From contig JAKJXP020000064.1 in the NCBI GenBank assembly GCA_022225965.2, positions 124,001-188,000 on the forward strand: a stretch of DNA of 64,000 bases. The letters are read 5' to 3'. The notes beneath the pieces were generated by a model. The model was not told where the DNA came from. It made no database searches and saw only the letters and a list, made by a program, of their open reading frames with translations. A program made the position numbers and the translations under genes. Each line of letters begins with the position of its first letter. The first letter of the stretch is position 1. Source of the stretch: Diatrype stigma (taxonomy: Eukaryota; Ascomycota; Sordariomycetes; Xylariales; Diatrypaceae). Of the stretch, positions 33,724-46,327 are shown piece by piece.

Positions 33724-36700
33724 TATCCACCGAGGGTGGCTTTAACAAGTTCCCAGCATGAGACGAATAGGCTGAGCAGAAGGGCGGTTTTTGGCCGACA
33801 TTATACCTATTGTCAGCCTGCCTTGCCCCTGTCCAATGACTGCTGGGAGATACACCGAATGGGGACAAGAAGTGGGAACCACTGCAATATACCAATAGCT
33901 CCAGTTGCTGCGGTCGTCCCATAACTGTAATGCAACATCACCAAACTTATTCAACCCAATCCTGAAGCTCTGGAACGTTGTATTAGAAGCAGAGGCTAAG
34001 TCCAGCCGTCAACTCGGTCGTACACAATATCCAATGGCCTTGTTACGCTCGTGCCATAACACGAAGCATGCGTGCAGAACGACCACTTTTACTTACTACT
34101 TGATGCCGTATAATGCTGTCAAGAAAAGCTACCCTCGTACGATTTGTTGGGCGCGGCTCTTGCGCGCGTATTTTCATGTGCTGATCTCTGAAGACGACTC
34201 TTCATGACCAATCCATCTTCAGGGATAGCCGAGTCTCAAGCGGTCAACCCATGAACACCGGGGGCTCGCCATAATAGATTATAACGTACGATCTGCGTCC
34301 AAGCTGCGATTGCACCGACGGCAGAGGAGCCTGCAAGGCGAGAATGAGTCTGGTAATCAGAGGTCATCACGCCTAGCAGGTGAAAGTTGCTTGGGCATTG
34401 GTCTATATTGGTCGAACTGATGGCATACATATCCATTCCCCATCCAACTACACCGGAGACCCCTTACCTTAAATAGTCCACCCTGCCTCGTACAGAACGC
34501 TGGGACTACCGCGCAGCATCCACACACCCGATTGGCCTTGAGTGGACCGACGGAGAGATAGGCTATGGGCCCTCGTCTTCGTGATTGTATCACCCCCAAT
34601 CGAGTTGAGTTCCAACAAGATTGTGGCAGACGGGTAATCGTGATCACGCGGGGAAGGGGTACGCGCAAGCGGTCCCGTCAGCCAGCCACTGGCCCTCGCA
34701 CGAAAACGACGCGGCCCTCCTTCGCTCTTCTTCCGAACACCAGGCCGGTGAGCTGTGTAGCCCAAAAAGTCCCATCCGGCCTAGAAAAGTGCATGGATCA
34801 TGCGAAAATCGGAACCGAGTTCCCATCCAGCATGCGGATTGCCTCGAGGATCGACTGGTGCCGGACCCGATTTAGGATGGAAACCCTTCAGATAGTAGTG
34901 CCATTGGCGCCATTGCGACATGGGGAAGAGGGGTGGGAGCGGGCTCGCATGTGTCTGTGCCATAAAAAAAAAGGAAACCTCGGGCGGAGGAAGCGGGAAC
35001 TTGATTCTGACTACAAGCAGTAAAAAGGCTGGAACGGATGGTTTTGTTCGCACGGCATGCTGGGAGAAAAGGGCATGGCGCCAAGATATCTGTGGTTTGA
35101 AGCCCTTTTTGCCGGTGTTCGAGCTTGACAGCGCCTGGCTCGGATATGTGGAAGGATTTCCAAGACTCTGGGGTAGTAACTACAGTTCACCCGCGATGAC
35201 GAATCAGCAAATATCGACAACCCGTCAATGCAATCCGGGAAAGGCTGGTAGGTTCCGTGTATCCTCGCTGATCAGCCTTCTCCGCACGTATTGATGAGCT
35301 ATGGTGTCTAGGCCCAAGTGAGTGAGTGGGTGATGCTCAAGCGTGCATATATCTTGCTTCCAGGTATTGCAGAGTGTGAACTGTTCACCAAGCTTACTGA
35401 CTGATCTACCATGCTGCCGGCGTCCGGTCTTACCTAGGTATGTAAACTCTGGGTCAGCCGCATTTTTCTTATTTTTTTTTATCGCTGTGTGGGGAGTTGA
35501 GACTTGCAGGAATGCAGCGCATGTAAGTTACCTCAGGTATGTTGTGATACCCATAGGGATGCGGTCCATGCCTGCTTTGCTTACTTCCCCACTTCCATAC
35601 CTAGGTGTAACGACAACATCTACAGCGAGTTGGGTGCATGAGCAGCTCCAGATGTGTCTCCTCTTTAGCCTGTCCTCATCGTACGTGCCTCACCTAGGTA
35701 TTCCATTTATAGCAACCAAGGTGGACAACTGTGCGGCTTATGTTATCTGTATTATTGATCGACTGCAGAGGCATTGGGTTCTTCCCAGCAAAGCAGCGGC
35801 TCAAGCGTCCCTTCTTCGACACGGATTTTCACCCCTGTGCAAATCAACGGGGCACGGTCCGACGATTGGATGGTTTGGAGAACCCGGTATTATGGCGTGG
35901 CCGTCTCCTTGACCGCTACTGATCTCAAAGACAACACCTGCAGCTAGGGAAACCGTCTGCACAGCTGCATTGCTGCAAGTCGCGTTTTCGTGGAAGTGGA
36001 TGAGACGGTGGAAGGCATCTCAACAAACAACAGGGACTTTTGTGTTTATAAGTTCGCTATCTCAACTCTCGGTCCGCTCCAGGTCCTAACTGGTCTAGGT
36101 TTATGCAAGAACCGGGCAGGAGAGGAGAGATGCTCGCAGGCTCGTTGCCGAAACTGTGATCTTGTAATACTTGCCGTGTCTTGATAAAGATATGAGATGA
36201 CGAGGCGATGAGTCTGGAGATGGGGGACACGCTGCGTGCCGATGAAACAACCCCACCCTAGGAGTTGTCTATTTCTCACAGTCCATTTGTCAGTTCCAGC
36301 CTTGTGATTGCTGAGTGCGTACATATCCATGTAAGGTATGTTGCCGGAAAGTCGATACACTTTGGAGAAGTCAAGGTTATCAACTAGCAATTGGTATCTG
36401 ATGCAAATCCGGCAGACGGCGCCCCCTCCACGAAAGTGTGGGGGAAGGACTTGCGGCTTGTTCCTGTAGTACCCACGGGAAATAATGATTGGCTGACGAA
36501 TTGTTCTTCAAGGGCAGCTATACCTAGTAGATATAGTCGACTGCATACGGCCCCGGTCCTTGCCTCAAGCAAGCGTCGACCAGCCACAATCCTACAGCAC
36601 ATGTCATCAGTACGAAGCATCTTATCTTGACCCAGAAGGGACTGTTGGTGATACATGCGGTTGATTCAAACAAGCAGTTAGGCCAGTAGGTATCGCCGTC

Positions 36701-37980
36701 GACCTATTAATCTCGGCCAGACTGTATTCTCAACAGGCGTAGGAGGTGGGTTCTGTCTAGATACCTATCTGGATATGCACAATTTCCAAGTAGTATAGCG
36801 TTCGTGCTAGCATGCTGGCAGGTTTTATTTAGTATTACCAAATGTCTAATAAATCGGTGATACCAAAGCAAGTCTAGGTAGTAACAAGATCTATGACATC
36901 CTCTCGAGTCAACCTAATCAAGGATTGCTCAGCCGATTGAAATGAAAGGCTCTCTGAGATGCCCGAACCATTGAGATGAGAACAGCGCGTTCTAGTCGTG
37001 AAACCGGTTTATTCATCCTAATGGTTGTATGCTAACCACCTTGAGGTACCTAACCTACTGTAGTTTGAAACAAGGCAGCCGAACGGCCTGCTACACGCCG
37101 TGTATTTCGCAATTCTCAACTTCGTGGTCAGCTAGTATACTTACGATACTTCATATGTAATTGCAGGAGAAGATGTGTATGAGCAAATATACGCTTATAG
37201 CACCGATAAATGACCAAGATGCACACATCCTACATGGTGTCGGCTTGATCGAGAAAGCATGGAGGGTTCAAACGTGACGGACGTGACCACTCAGATAGCC
37301 TGTTGGATGATGCTTACGACGACAATCCAAGGTAAGTGGACGTAACCATGACAGGTATGTAGCCTCATGTTCAGCAACATGAGCTTGGTTACATGTAATG
37401 ATGATGGTGATTGCATGGCCCCATCTTCCCAGTCCGCAACCAAGAACGAACCAAGCGCTGTAACTAACAGGCCTAAGCTGTCGGCGAATTCATAGCCGCC
37501 CAATGACAGGTAGCGGCAGGGCTGCGGCATAATAACTTAAATCGAACAGGGGGTGGGGGTGGCATAACAATGGAAGTTAGGTACCTGCAAAGCAGATTTC
37601 GATTTCACCCTACCATCTCAGACCTACCATTTCGCGATGAGTGAGTGGTTGGACGGTTCTATAGCTTCTGTAGATAGTAACTACAATACGAAGTACCATG
37701 CCGTTAGAGGGGACGGCCAGGAGGCTTGGAGAGCCAGCTCGGCTTCGGACGTCTGCTGGACTCCGGTAGATCCCTACTGCAAAGTGACCTTCGGCGTGTA
37801 TGGGGCGGCAAGTTATGGGGATTCCAACGTGTTTCGGTTCTCGTTCAGGTAGCGCCCAAGTCTCGTCCTATTTTCGAGATCTCGATTTACCACGTCGATG
37901 TTGGTCAATGTTCCTTTACCCCTGGGCCCTTGGTAACTTCAATTCAGCTACATACACGTGTAACCTGTAACCGGTCGTAA

Positions 37981-38006
37981 CCAGTACCAGCCAGTACCAG
38001 CCAGTA
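37981..38006 (+). repeat. CCAGTACCAG tandem repeat
   Basis: Two and a half copies of a 10-bp unit in non-coding DNA. Confidence 0.8.
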
Positions 38007-38551
38007 GCAATCTCCAGCGGACGGCCAGAACTAACCGAGTTCGGGCAGCCGCCAGCAACCTTAGGCTGCTTAGCACCTACTAACCTTGCCAACCTTACCT
38101 TGGTGACAGCCAGCTAGTAGTAGACTATACTGGCAGGCTGGCAGCCTGTGTGTGTATGTAGTTACCTATAGTAACAACCTGGAGGTGTCCGTCCGGCAGG
38201 AGCGCATGGATTGTGTCTGTGTCGGATGGAACAGGTTTCTGGCCTTGGAAAAATGGTCCCATTCCCATGCTGCCTAACTGCATCAGGATGACCCGCAATC
38301 TCACATCCTCCTCTTTCACCTCCACCCCGCCTGCGCCGCTTACCGCAACCGATGTCTGCCGATGCATGCCCGCCATTCCACCATCGCCAGCCTTCCTCTG
38401 AGATTCTGCTGTGCAGCTGTGCAGCTGTGCAGCATCGAAGACAGCACTGATAAGCGGTCCGCTATGAGCTAGTATAGGCACTCGGGGATATAGTAGATGT
38501 AATGGATGAGATCTAGATCATGGTAGGAACCAGGGTTATATCTCTGTACAT

Positions 38552-38572
38552 GCATGCCACTGAGTGGCATGC
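38552..38572. repeat. 21-bp perfect palindrome
   Basis: GCATGCCACT and AGTGGCATGC are exact reverse complements around a single central G. It sits about 70 bp left of the TATTAGG array. It could be a site for a dimeric regulator or a small cruciform; no factor can be named. Confidence 0.85.
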
Positions 38573-38640
38573 CTACCTACCTTGCCTACCAACCTAATAC
38601 CCTAATCCACACAATGCCTGAATGCGCGATCAAGGTGAGC

Positions 38641-38699
38641 TATTAGGTATTAGGTATTAGGTATTAGGTATTAGGTATTAGGTATTAGGTATTAGGTAT
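38641..38699 (+). repeat. (TATTAGG)8 tandem array
   Basis: Eight perfect heptamers followed by TAT. Read as TTAGGTA it differs from the fungal telomere repeat TTAGGG by a short change. Just upstream, 38593-38608 carries the opposite-strand motif (CCTAATACCCTAATCC), which includes one telomere-like CCCTAA. Confidence 0.93.
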
Positions 38700-39394
38700 C
38701 TGGGCATGTATCAGCGTATGTAAGTCTGTACAGTATGGAGTTTCTGCGGGTGCCTGTCTCTCTATCTCAAGATATTCTCAAGGATGATGTTTTCTAGCCT
38801 TCTCCTCCCACACCCTCTCACTCTATCTCCTTCCCTCTCTCATTCTCTTCTCATCCCCTCAACTCACATCCCTCGTCGTTCTTTCTGCCAGGTCTCGAGA
38901 TCATGTACGGGCTTGTCCTTGTGGTCTAGCTAAGTCTATAGCTACCTACGCACATACAGGTACGTAGCTATTTACCGGGTTGATCTGCTGGTTTCATCGC
39001 CCAGAACAGCCAGAGTCTAGCTCGACCTTAGCGAGACATTTGATTCAAGGACAAGAACGACACCTCCCGACATTTCTGTTTTCATCAGCCGTGGCATTTT
39101 CCTCGTGTGCAATAGCTACCGCAGCTAGCAACCTCGAGCTGGTTATATCTCGACCATCTAGCCCGGACCACCAGCTATATGCAGTCAGGTCCTCGGTTCG
39201 AGCCACTCCATACGCGCACACACGACGCCCTCCTCGTTTGACCCTATATCGCTACCACTCTGTTTCTAGAGGGGAACTTCAATATATCGGTTCGCTGTTA
39301 TCCGGAGGAAGTGAACGGCATGGAATCATCGCGGGTCGCATAGTGTTGTGTTTTTGAGCGGTGCCCTTAGCCTTTCAGCTCCCCACCCAAGACT

Positions 39395-42300
39395 ATGGGG
39401 AATTCAGCTTCTGCTGAAGCCCCGAGGAAGAACCTCAAGGCAACTAACAAACTGTCCAAACCCAAGATTGGAAATCATGCCAATGCCGGCTTGTTGGGTT
39501 CCAATGGCTTTTCCGAGTCGAACCGTCGCCTATCCAAGACGGAAGTCCTCCCCCGACGCCCTGATATCACGCCGTTGCCTTCGCCAATGCAGGCCCCATC
39601 AGAAGTTGAATCGGGGTCAAGCGACGCGGCAGCCGGATTTCCGGGCTTTGAGCCACCAGATCGTCCGTCAAGACCACCGCTTTTTCGTGCGGACTCGTCC
39701 CGGGAAATGTTTGTACGTCATGATAGGAGGGGGAGCACCGGCACGGTAGCTTCTCAGCAAGCTACTCGACTGCCGGATAGGGCCAACTCGATGATAGTAG
39801 GCACACCTGATTGGCGCTCGTATGAGAATATGCACGCAGCGTAAGTAATCTGTTCCAGTCCACTGTCTAACTCTCAGGCTGATTCGCGACCCCTTTTTAG
39901 TGGCCTATCAAGAACTGGATCTCGTAGGTCCTCCAATTATGATCCGATGTCGTACGAATCGAAGCGACTCCTATTGAACCTCGCCGAGGAGCCACCAAAT
40001 GGGGGAGGTTCAGCGATATCTGAGGGCCAAATCTCAGTAGCAGGGAGTGTGGAGACCAATTCTAGTCAACAAGCTCACTATTTCGCTGGAACGACAACCT
40101 CATTACCACGAGCAAATTCCGATGTCGCGCTTTATGCGCCGATGCGAAGAAGATCGCTCCTGATAACGCCGGGGGTTGCTACGCGCGCAACTTCAATGCC
40201 TCCAAAACCGAAAACAAGGCATAGCTTACCCTGTACTCCAGCCCGTCGAGGATCGCCAGAGCCTATAGACGTCGGTCCATCTAGTTTACCGTTGCTCGAA
40301 GACCCTGCATCTATCCCCCGGGCTCTGACTCCATGCGACCGCGATTACAGGCAAACCGGTGCTTTTAAGCTTGGTACTTTACGAATAACCAACGCCAGTC
40401 CTACACAAAGTTCTGTCGTCAATTCAGTAGACGAGGACAAGAATACGCAACCTATGCCGCCGTCGCTGGGACCTCAAATCAACGGCGGTTATTCGGGAAG
40501 CAAGTCAGTGGTTGCTAACAAGGCTCAGTCAGCAACCTTTACTTCTGCGGCTGGATATACAGAGACTAGGCAAAATAGTTTCCATTCTGGATCTGTAAAG
40601 TTCTCGAACCTCGGGTATAGTTTGCCTACTATCGAAGTTCATTCCACCAAGCCGGGTTTGTCACCAGAGAGCCTGCCGCTGAGCGGCTCACACAGCCCGT
40701 TGTCTCCCCAAAGTCCTGGGTTGCAGGTTACTAGCAAAACCACTGCTATGGAAGATGAGCTTTTCGAAGATGACCAGCAAGAATTCTCCGCTGTCGAAGT
40801 CTTGGATGTACGAGTTGATCTCAATGCGAAATCTCTTCCACCTCGCCCTAGCTTCATATCAGAGGGTGGCAGCATGGCCACAGACCTAAGTCGAGCAGAC
40901 AGTGGGGTTGTGACGAGTCCGGTATCAGAAGTTCCGCAGAAGCCTTTGGTCAAGGCAGACTCCGGTTATAGCTCCAACGTGTCTCTCCGTTCAATTTCTT
41001 CGAGGCGACGCGTTCGCGAGAAAAGTTCCCGTTCAGGGGGTGATCTGAACACACAGCCTAACACACCTGTTAACAGTCCCAAGACAGGGGAGCCAATTTC
41101 GACGAATATGGCAACCTCGGATGCTCAAGGCGAAACCTGGCCTCTGTCCATGTCGGAGAACGACCAGAGAAACAGTCTAGAGGCAACAGGTGGGGTGTCC
41201 TTCTCGCGTCGGAATCTTCGACTGCTAGGATCTTTTACGAAGAAGTCCAAAGCCAGCATGGCAGAATTCTGCACCCGTAGTGAGGACAAGGCCGAGGTAC
41301 AGCCAACAGCTACTTCAGGCACATCTCTAAGTATCGACATCACAGCTCGAAAACAAAATCAAATCCAGAGATTTTTTAGCAGTGCTCGTCGAAAGTCTTT
41401 CTCAGCTCAAACTACGCAAACGCATCCATTCGAGCAAACAGATATACCTCCTATACCTCAAGACATCCAGGCAAACCTGCATAGACGAAGAGGATCGCTT
41501 CCGAAGTTAATGAGGACTGATCAGCTCAAATACGTACGTAGTAGGGATACGTTGGGTACTATTCTGAGCGTTGGTAGTGCGGAAGCATCTGTCGATGCAC
41601 TTGCGCCAGTTACTCAATATAAACCGGAGAATTGGGAGCAGGCATCAAGCAAAGAAGTCCACGAGCAAGTCCACGAGCAAGTCTACGAGCAACGCCCGAA
41701 CACGACTACACCCCGCAGAAAGGCCGTGCCATTAGCAGCTCATGACACGAACTCGTTCGCGACCAGGCATTCAATTGCTAGGAAGCCAGTACCACGCCGT
41801 ACTAAATCAGGTGATGGCGGAGATTACGCGAAGTCAAGCTTACTGTATCATTCATCTCGAGATCCTGTTCAGAACCACCCTGAGAAGTGTCACGTCCAAG
41901 GCCGCTCTATGTCAACTACAACATACGAAGCTAGGGCTCGTCCTAATCTCGCATCAGGCCAAGTAATCCCAATAGCCTCATCGAGTACGAGCAGCATGGA
42001 ATCAAGACCTACTGCGAGGAACGCAACACGAACTTTAGTAAATGAACCACCGTTTCCGACACCAGCCGAATTACCAGTTACGACGAGAAGCCCACCACCC
42101 GTGAGTATGAGAACTCGCAATAAGGGATATGCCCCCTCCAGGCCAAAGTCTACACCTCCTGGGACTTCGAATGCGCACAGCGGACCCCAGCCCCTGCGCA
42201 AGGAAAGCCGTGACAAGATATGTGGTAATCCATCGGGCGTTCCCACGGCTCATTCTACCAGCACTTCAACTGGTCGGGATGTCAGTCACGACAAGTTGCG

Positions 42301-42907
42301 AGTTCGTTCAGTCAAGAAATCGCAATCTTTTGTTTACCCTGATCCACAAAAAACGCTTTCTACGCACTCAAAGGTCGGCTCTCAACAGCCGGCGCTTGTA
42401 AGCACACGGACCGGGGCGGATAGTACTGCGAAATGGAATGTTTCAAGCGGTCACAATGTATCTCGATCCAGGAAGTCGTCTTTTGACCGTGACAGGACAT
42501 ATTCAATCAACACTTGGTCCACCCAACAAGCGACTTCAAACTCGTCAAGGACAAGCTCCATTCAGGGGCATCCTGAGCAGTTCAACCCGCATTTGGTCCG
42601 TCTTAGTTCTAGTTACGATGACCGCACCGGATTACACCTGCGGGCTATTTCTAGTGGCAACGATCCGTACCTCTCCATACCTCAGACACGTGGACATGCG
42701 TATGCCGGTGGCCCCGTCACGGGTCGTCCGCTACCGCAGCAATGCAATGAGCCACCACGCAACATTCCCTATGTCTCTCGGAGCCACGCGCACGCCCGGA
42801 ACCGCAGCTGGGGAGGCTCCTGTGACATATACGGAAATCCTCTTCCGTTTCGGGTTCTCCACAGCTACAACTCACCTGCTTATCGAAACGCCCCTATCTG
42901 GGGCTAA
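39395..42907 (+). CDS. Large disordered Ser-rich protein with N-myristoylation motif
   Basis: Function unknown. Exons 39395-39840 and 39901-42907 with a 60-bp intron (GTAAGT...TTTTTAG); 1150 aa. The protein starts MGNSASAEAP, matching the MGxxxS rule for N-myristoylation, which suggests attachment to the plasma membrane or another membrane. The rest is low in hydrophobic residues and rich in Ser, Thr, Pro, Arg and Gln, with many RRxS/RxxS sites suited to basophilic kinases (RRSLLI, RRKSFSA, RRGSLPK, SRKSSFD). There is a short in-frame repeat VHEQ/VYEQ (about 41660-41690). No enzymatic domain, helix or Cys pattern is recognised. The C-terminus ends NSPAYRNAPIWG. ATG 39395 is preceded by a CT-rich leader. 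Length and codon regularity make it a real gene. Confidence 0.85.
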
Positions 42908-44589
42908 GCTACCGCTCCCTTTCATTTCGTTTTCTTACTTTCACATCATCGCACCAGCCCTTGAGGGCTCAGTTACTTACAGCATTCTACATGTCCTGCA
43001 TTTTCTTGGCGTTATCATGCATCAACGGCATTTGACCGATTCCTATACGAGTGCGTATGGTTTGTATTTGGTGTTCGGGCCTTGACATTTATTTCATATA
43101 CCCTCATTACTGCCCATCAAGCGCCCCCAGGGAGGTGTCTTCAATCATTGGATTATGATTTATTTTCAGGTGTCTTTATGCTTTTTTGTCTTCAGCTCCT
43201 AGGTGGAAAGGGGCACCGATACTCATGACACTGGACAACAGTCACGCACACGACATGGAAACGAACAAAGGTTCTCTAGACTGGATTTCTCTTTTTGTTA
43301 AATGATACCAATCAGGGCGCATGGGACGAAATTTGGGGTTCTTTTGGAAATAAGGGGGACAAACAGATTATACCCACTCATGAAAAGAGCAGCTCAGCCG
43401 CAGAGACATTGACGACGGCCTCAACCTACTTCAGTTCTGTGTGTACTATATTTTGAAAAAGCGAAGCTACCTAGATACGTAGGTACCTAAAATCCGGCCC
43501 GTCGTATTGGCACTGGACAGACAGCGCGTCACCAAACCACAAGACTTTTTAGTGATGAAGTGACCCTTCTTTTCTTACAATATATCAGTGCTAGCTGCGT
43601 AAGTAATTAGCCAGTGCTGTTGTGACGTAATCAGGCCACTCTCATAACTTGGCAAATTCTCCTGTGTAGGTGAGCACAATTCCAACCAATTGACACGTGA
43701 TGAGAGTGGTTGTATAAACACGACTTGTCGCTTGTTGCCCCCTATCCTCTAAATTCCTTCCCTGTTTCCCCCTTGATCCCCAGCCATAACTCGCGACGCG
43801 CGTTCGTCCGTCTCGGCGCCGCCGCCATCAGACCCCGAGACAATTCGCTTCTCGGACGTTCCACGGCAGCTGCAGCAACCAAGTTAGTGAGGCGCTGCAG
43901 AATGCGTTGCGTTGCGTTGCGCTGCGTTGCGTACCTATATAATTACACATACGTGATACTGTTGTACACCTGATCTGGTCACCTACCTACCTATCTACTC
44001 ACCTGCCCACCTACATATGCACGCCTGCATGTATGTACGGAAAATATGCGGCATGACGATGGCAACAGCGTAGATGGCGCGATGCGCAGAGGGGAGGGGA
44101 GACGTGGCGTGGCGTGGCGTGTGGGGTTCTCGTCGCATCTCGTCGCTTCCCGCCTTGCCTCCCTGGAAGATCTGGTCTGATCTGATCTGATCAGCTTTGA
44201 CCCTATCTGATTTGATCATCGTCCACCCCAGCAGCCTCTTAACCAGGTCCTGTGTCAAATTCCTACCCACTCGTTAAAGCTGGGCTGTTTTACAAGAAAT
44301 CGATTGTCAGGGGGGGAGGAGGGGGTCAAATGCTAGTGACCGCTTAGTAGTGACTATCGCCTACCTTGGGGGTATCTTGGTTTTGCCCGTATAGTTAGTT
44401 GTTCATACAGACGAATCTTTATTGGCATTACCTATTTTTCCATGACGAGCCCGCTATCGGTCTATTCCATACTGGTGGACAGATTGAAGGGGCAGGGAGG
44501 GAAGCCAAAAGATTGACAAAACGCAAAGCCACGCCAAGCAAAACAAAGCAAGATGATGATAAAAACAAAACAAAACAAAAACGCTGTTA
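42908..44589. other. Convergent intergenic region
   Basis: 1.7 kb between convergent genes, presumably both 3' UTRs. It contains GCGTT (43903-43931), GGCGT (44103-44122) and TCTGA (44172-44192) short repeats. No exon seen. Confidence 0.55.
43903..43931 (+). repeat. TGCGT pentamer repeat
   Basis: Five to six TGCGT units with one substitution in non-coding DNA. Confidence 0.8.
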
Positions 44590-46327
44590 CTACTGTCTCC
44601 AACGCACATCATCGCCACCACTACCCGCTCTCCCAGTACCAGCATCAGCATTAGCATCAGAGGAGGAAATCTCCATCCCTCCCAGCCACCTGCCCAGCTC
44701 GGGGAACTCCAGCATGTCCTCGGCGCCGAAGAGCCGCGCCACGTCCTCTACCCCGTCCAGCAGGGCATGCAGGTGGTACCGTGCCTCCTCCCAGAGAAGC
44801 GCCGGCGCGTCGTCGTCGTACGAGTCCGCGAGCATTGCCAGCTGCTGCTGCCGCTGCCGCAGCATCATGACGTTGGCGAAGTCGAAGACGCGCGTCAGCG
44901 CCCGCCGGAGGGCGGGGTCGAGGGCCAGGAAGCCCTGTGCCTAGCAGGACCACTGCGAAGGCGAGGCTTTGGAGTTAGTTTGGGTCTCTTTATCGCCCCT
45001 CCCTTCAGCATATAGTCAACTCTTTATGGGCTAAGCAGGCAGGCAGGCAGGCAGGCGGGATAGCAGGCGGGTTGCGCAAATTAGCACTTGAAACTAACTG
45101 TCGTCTTCATTCAATTCAAATTTTTCTTTTCTCTTTGTGATAGAGAGAGAGAGAGAGAGAGAAAAGGGGGGGGGAGGAAAGGCCAGAATGGTCCCCAAAA
45201 AAACGACAGAGTGAATGAGGGGAACGAAGAAAGGTCACGGATAGTCATGACAGAAAGGGATGCCTGGCCAATGAATAAATCAACTCGCAAACTCTTTAAT
45301 AGGAAATACGCCTCACCTCGCGGACCGTGCGTATCAGCGGATCGCGGTAGTAGTAATACCGCTCCGGCTCCTCCCCCTCAGCCTCCTCCTCTCTCTCGAG
45401 CTCCGCGAAGTACCACCGGAGCTGGGCGGCGGAGGAGGCCGTTGGCTGCGCTGCCCTCCGCCCCGAAGTGTCCGTGTAGCTCAGCAGCACGATCCCGGGG
45501 AACCGCGGGTGAAAGGCCTCGTTCTGGGAGACGTCCGTCGCGTCGGGGTGGCCACCGCCGCCGCGGCTTCCACTACCGTGCTGGTAGGGGGCGGAGAAGG
45601 GGTGACTGGAGATGTCTCTGATGGAAAGACGGCGCCGTATCGGGAGGCGGACCACAGCCGGGTCGTCCCCAGTGTCGGCGTCGGCATCGGCATCGATATC
45701 GACATCGGTCATGGGGACATCGCCGTCGGCGTCCACAGTAATATCCTCCTGGCATCGCGGCGGGGAGTGCGGGGGGGAGTGCGGGGGGGAGGAGAGGGAG
45801 GGGAAGAAGGTAAAGGGCGTGGAGAAGTAAAAAGGGGAGGAGCGGCCTGATAAGGAGTCGACGAGCGTCGGGTCCTCGGATGCTAAGGAACAAGAGCCGT
45901 TGCTCCTGTCGTCGTCGTTGTTGCCGTCGTCGTCCTTACCGTGGCGGAATGGTGAGGGCGGAGGCGCAGAAGAAGGCGGGTCGGAATAATCAAGCGCGCG
46001 ATGCTGCGCTGCATCGCCCGGAGAGAAGAAAAGCCAGGCGCATTCGCCGTGGACGGGCTCTGCCGCCGTGGGAGCGTGGGCACCGGCGTTTTCGCTTTTG
46101 TTACCGTTGCTGTTGTTGATCCGGGCGGCGATTCGCGTCATGCAGTGGTGGAGGTGGTGGATGGAGCAGTAGTAGAACTCGGCTGGTTGGGTAGCGATAA
46201 TATGGTGCTTATTGTATCTCTTAACGCCCTGGCTACGCCCCGAATGGTGGTAATGATAGACGCCGGACCTGGGCTTCTTATATGGGGATTGGGGTGAGGG
46301 CCCCGGAATCATGGTAGACGCCCACAT
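44590..46327 (-). CDS. Acidic orphan protein of unknown function
   Basis: Not recognised. Exons 46327-45317 and 44940-44590, joined at phase 0 across a 376-bp intron; 453 aa. The first third is His/Tyr- and Pro/Ser-rich; the middle has an Asp run (DVDIDADADADTGDD) and a basic RRRLSIRD. The segment FHPRFPGIVLLSY followed by LRWYFAELEREEEAEGEE and RYYYYRDPLIRTV looks like the folded start of a domain that continues in exon 2 (FLALDPALRRALTRVFDFA, LLWEEARYHLHALLDGVEDVARLF), mostly helical. Exon 2 is much richer in GC than its flanks. The Asp-rich and Ser-rich parts make annotation of the N-terminus uncertain: the start could be the Met of MTRIAARINN about 60 residues downstream. No signal peptide or membrane helix. 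Confidence 0.7.
45142..45174 (+). repeat. (AG)n followed by G(9) in intron
   Basis: About ten AG dinucleotides, then AAAA and a nine-G run, inside the intron of the acidic orphan gene. On the sense strand this is a C and CT tract. Confidence 0.9.

Larger units (their letters stand above)
33724..39394. other. 5.7-kb intergenic region with repeats and a palindrome
   Basis: No convincing gene. Open frames at 34565-35023, 35343-35912 and on the minus strand at 38125-38376 lack recognisable domains. It contains a CCAGTACCAG repeat (37981), a 21-bp palindrome (38552-38572), the TATTAGG array (38641-38696) and a CT-rich leader-like stretch (about 38790-38890) ahead of the next gene. Confidence 0.5.

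Noticed and set aside
35343..35912. 189-codon plus-strand frame
   Set aside because: Crosses several TACCTAGGTA motifs, no domain, irregular composition; likely chance.
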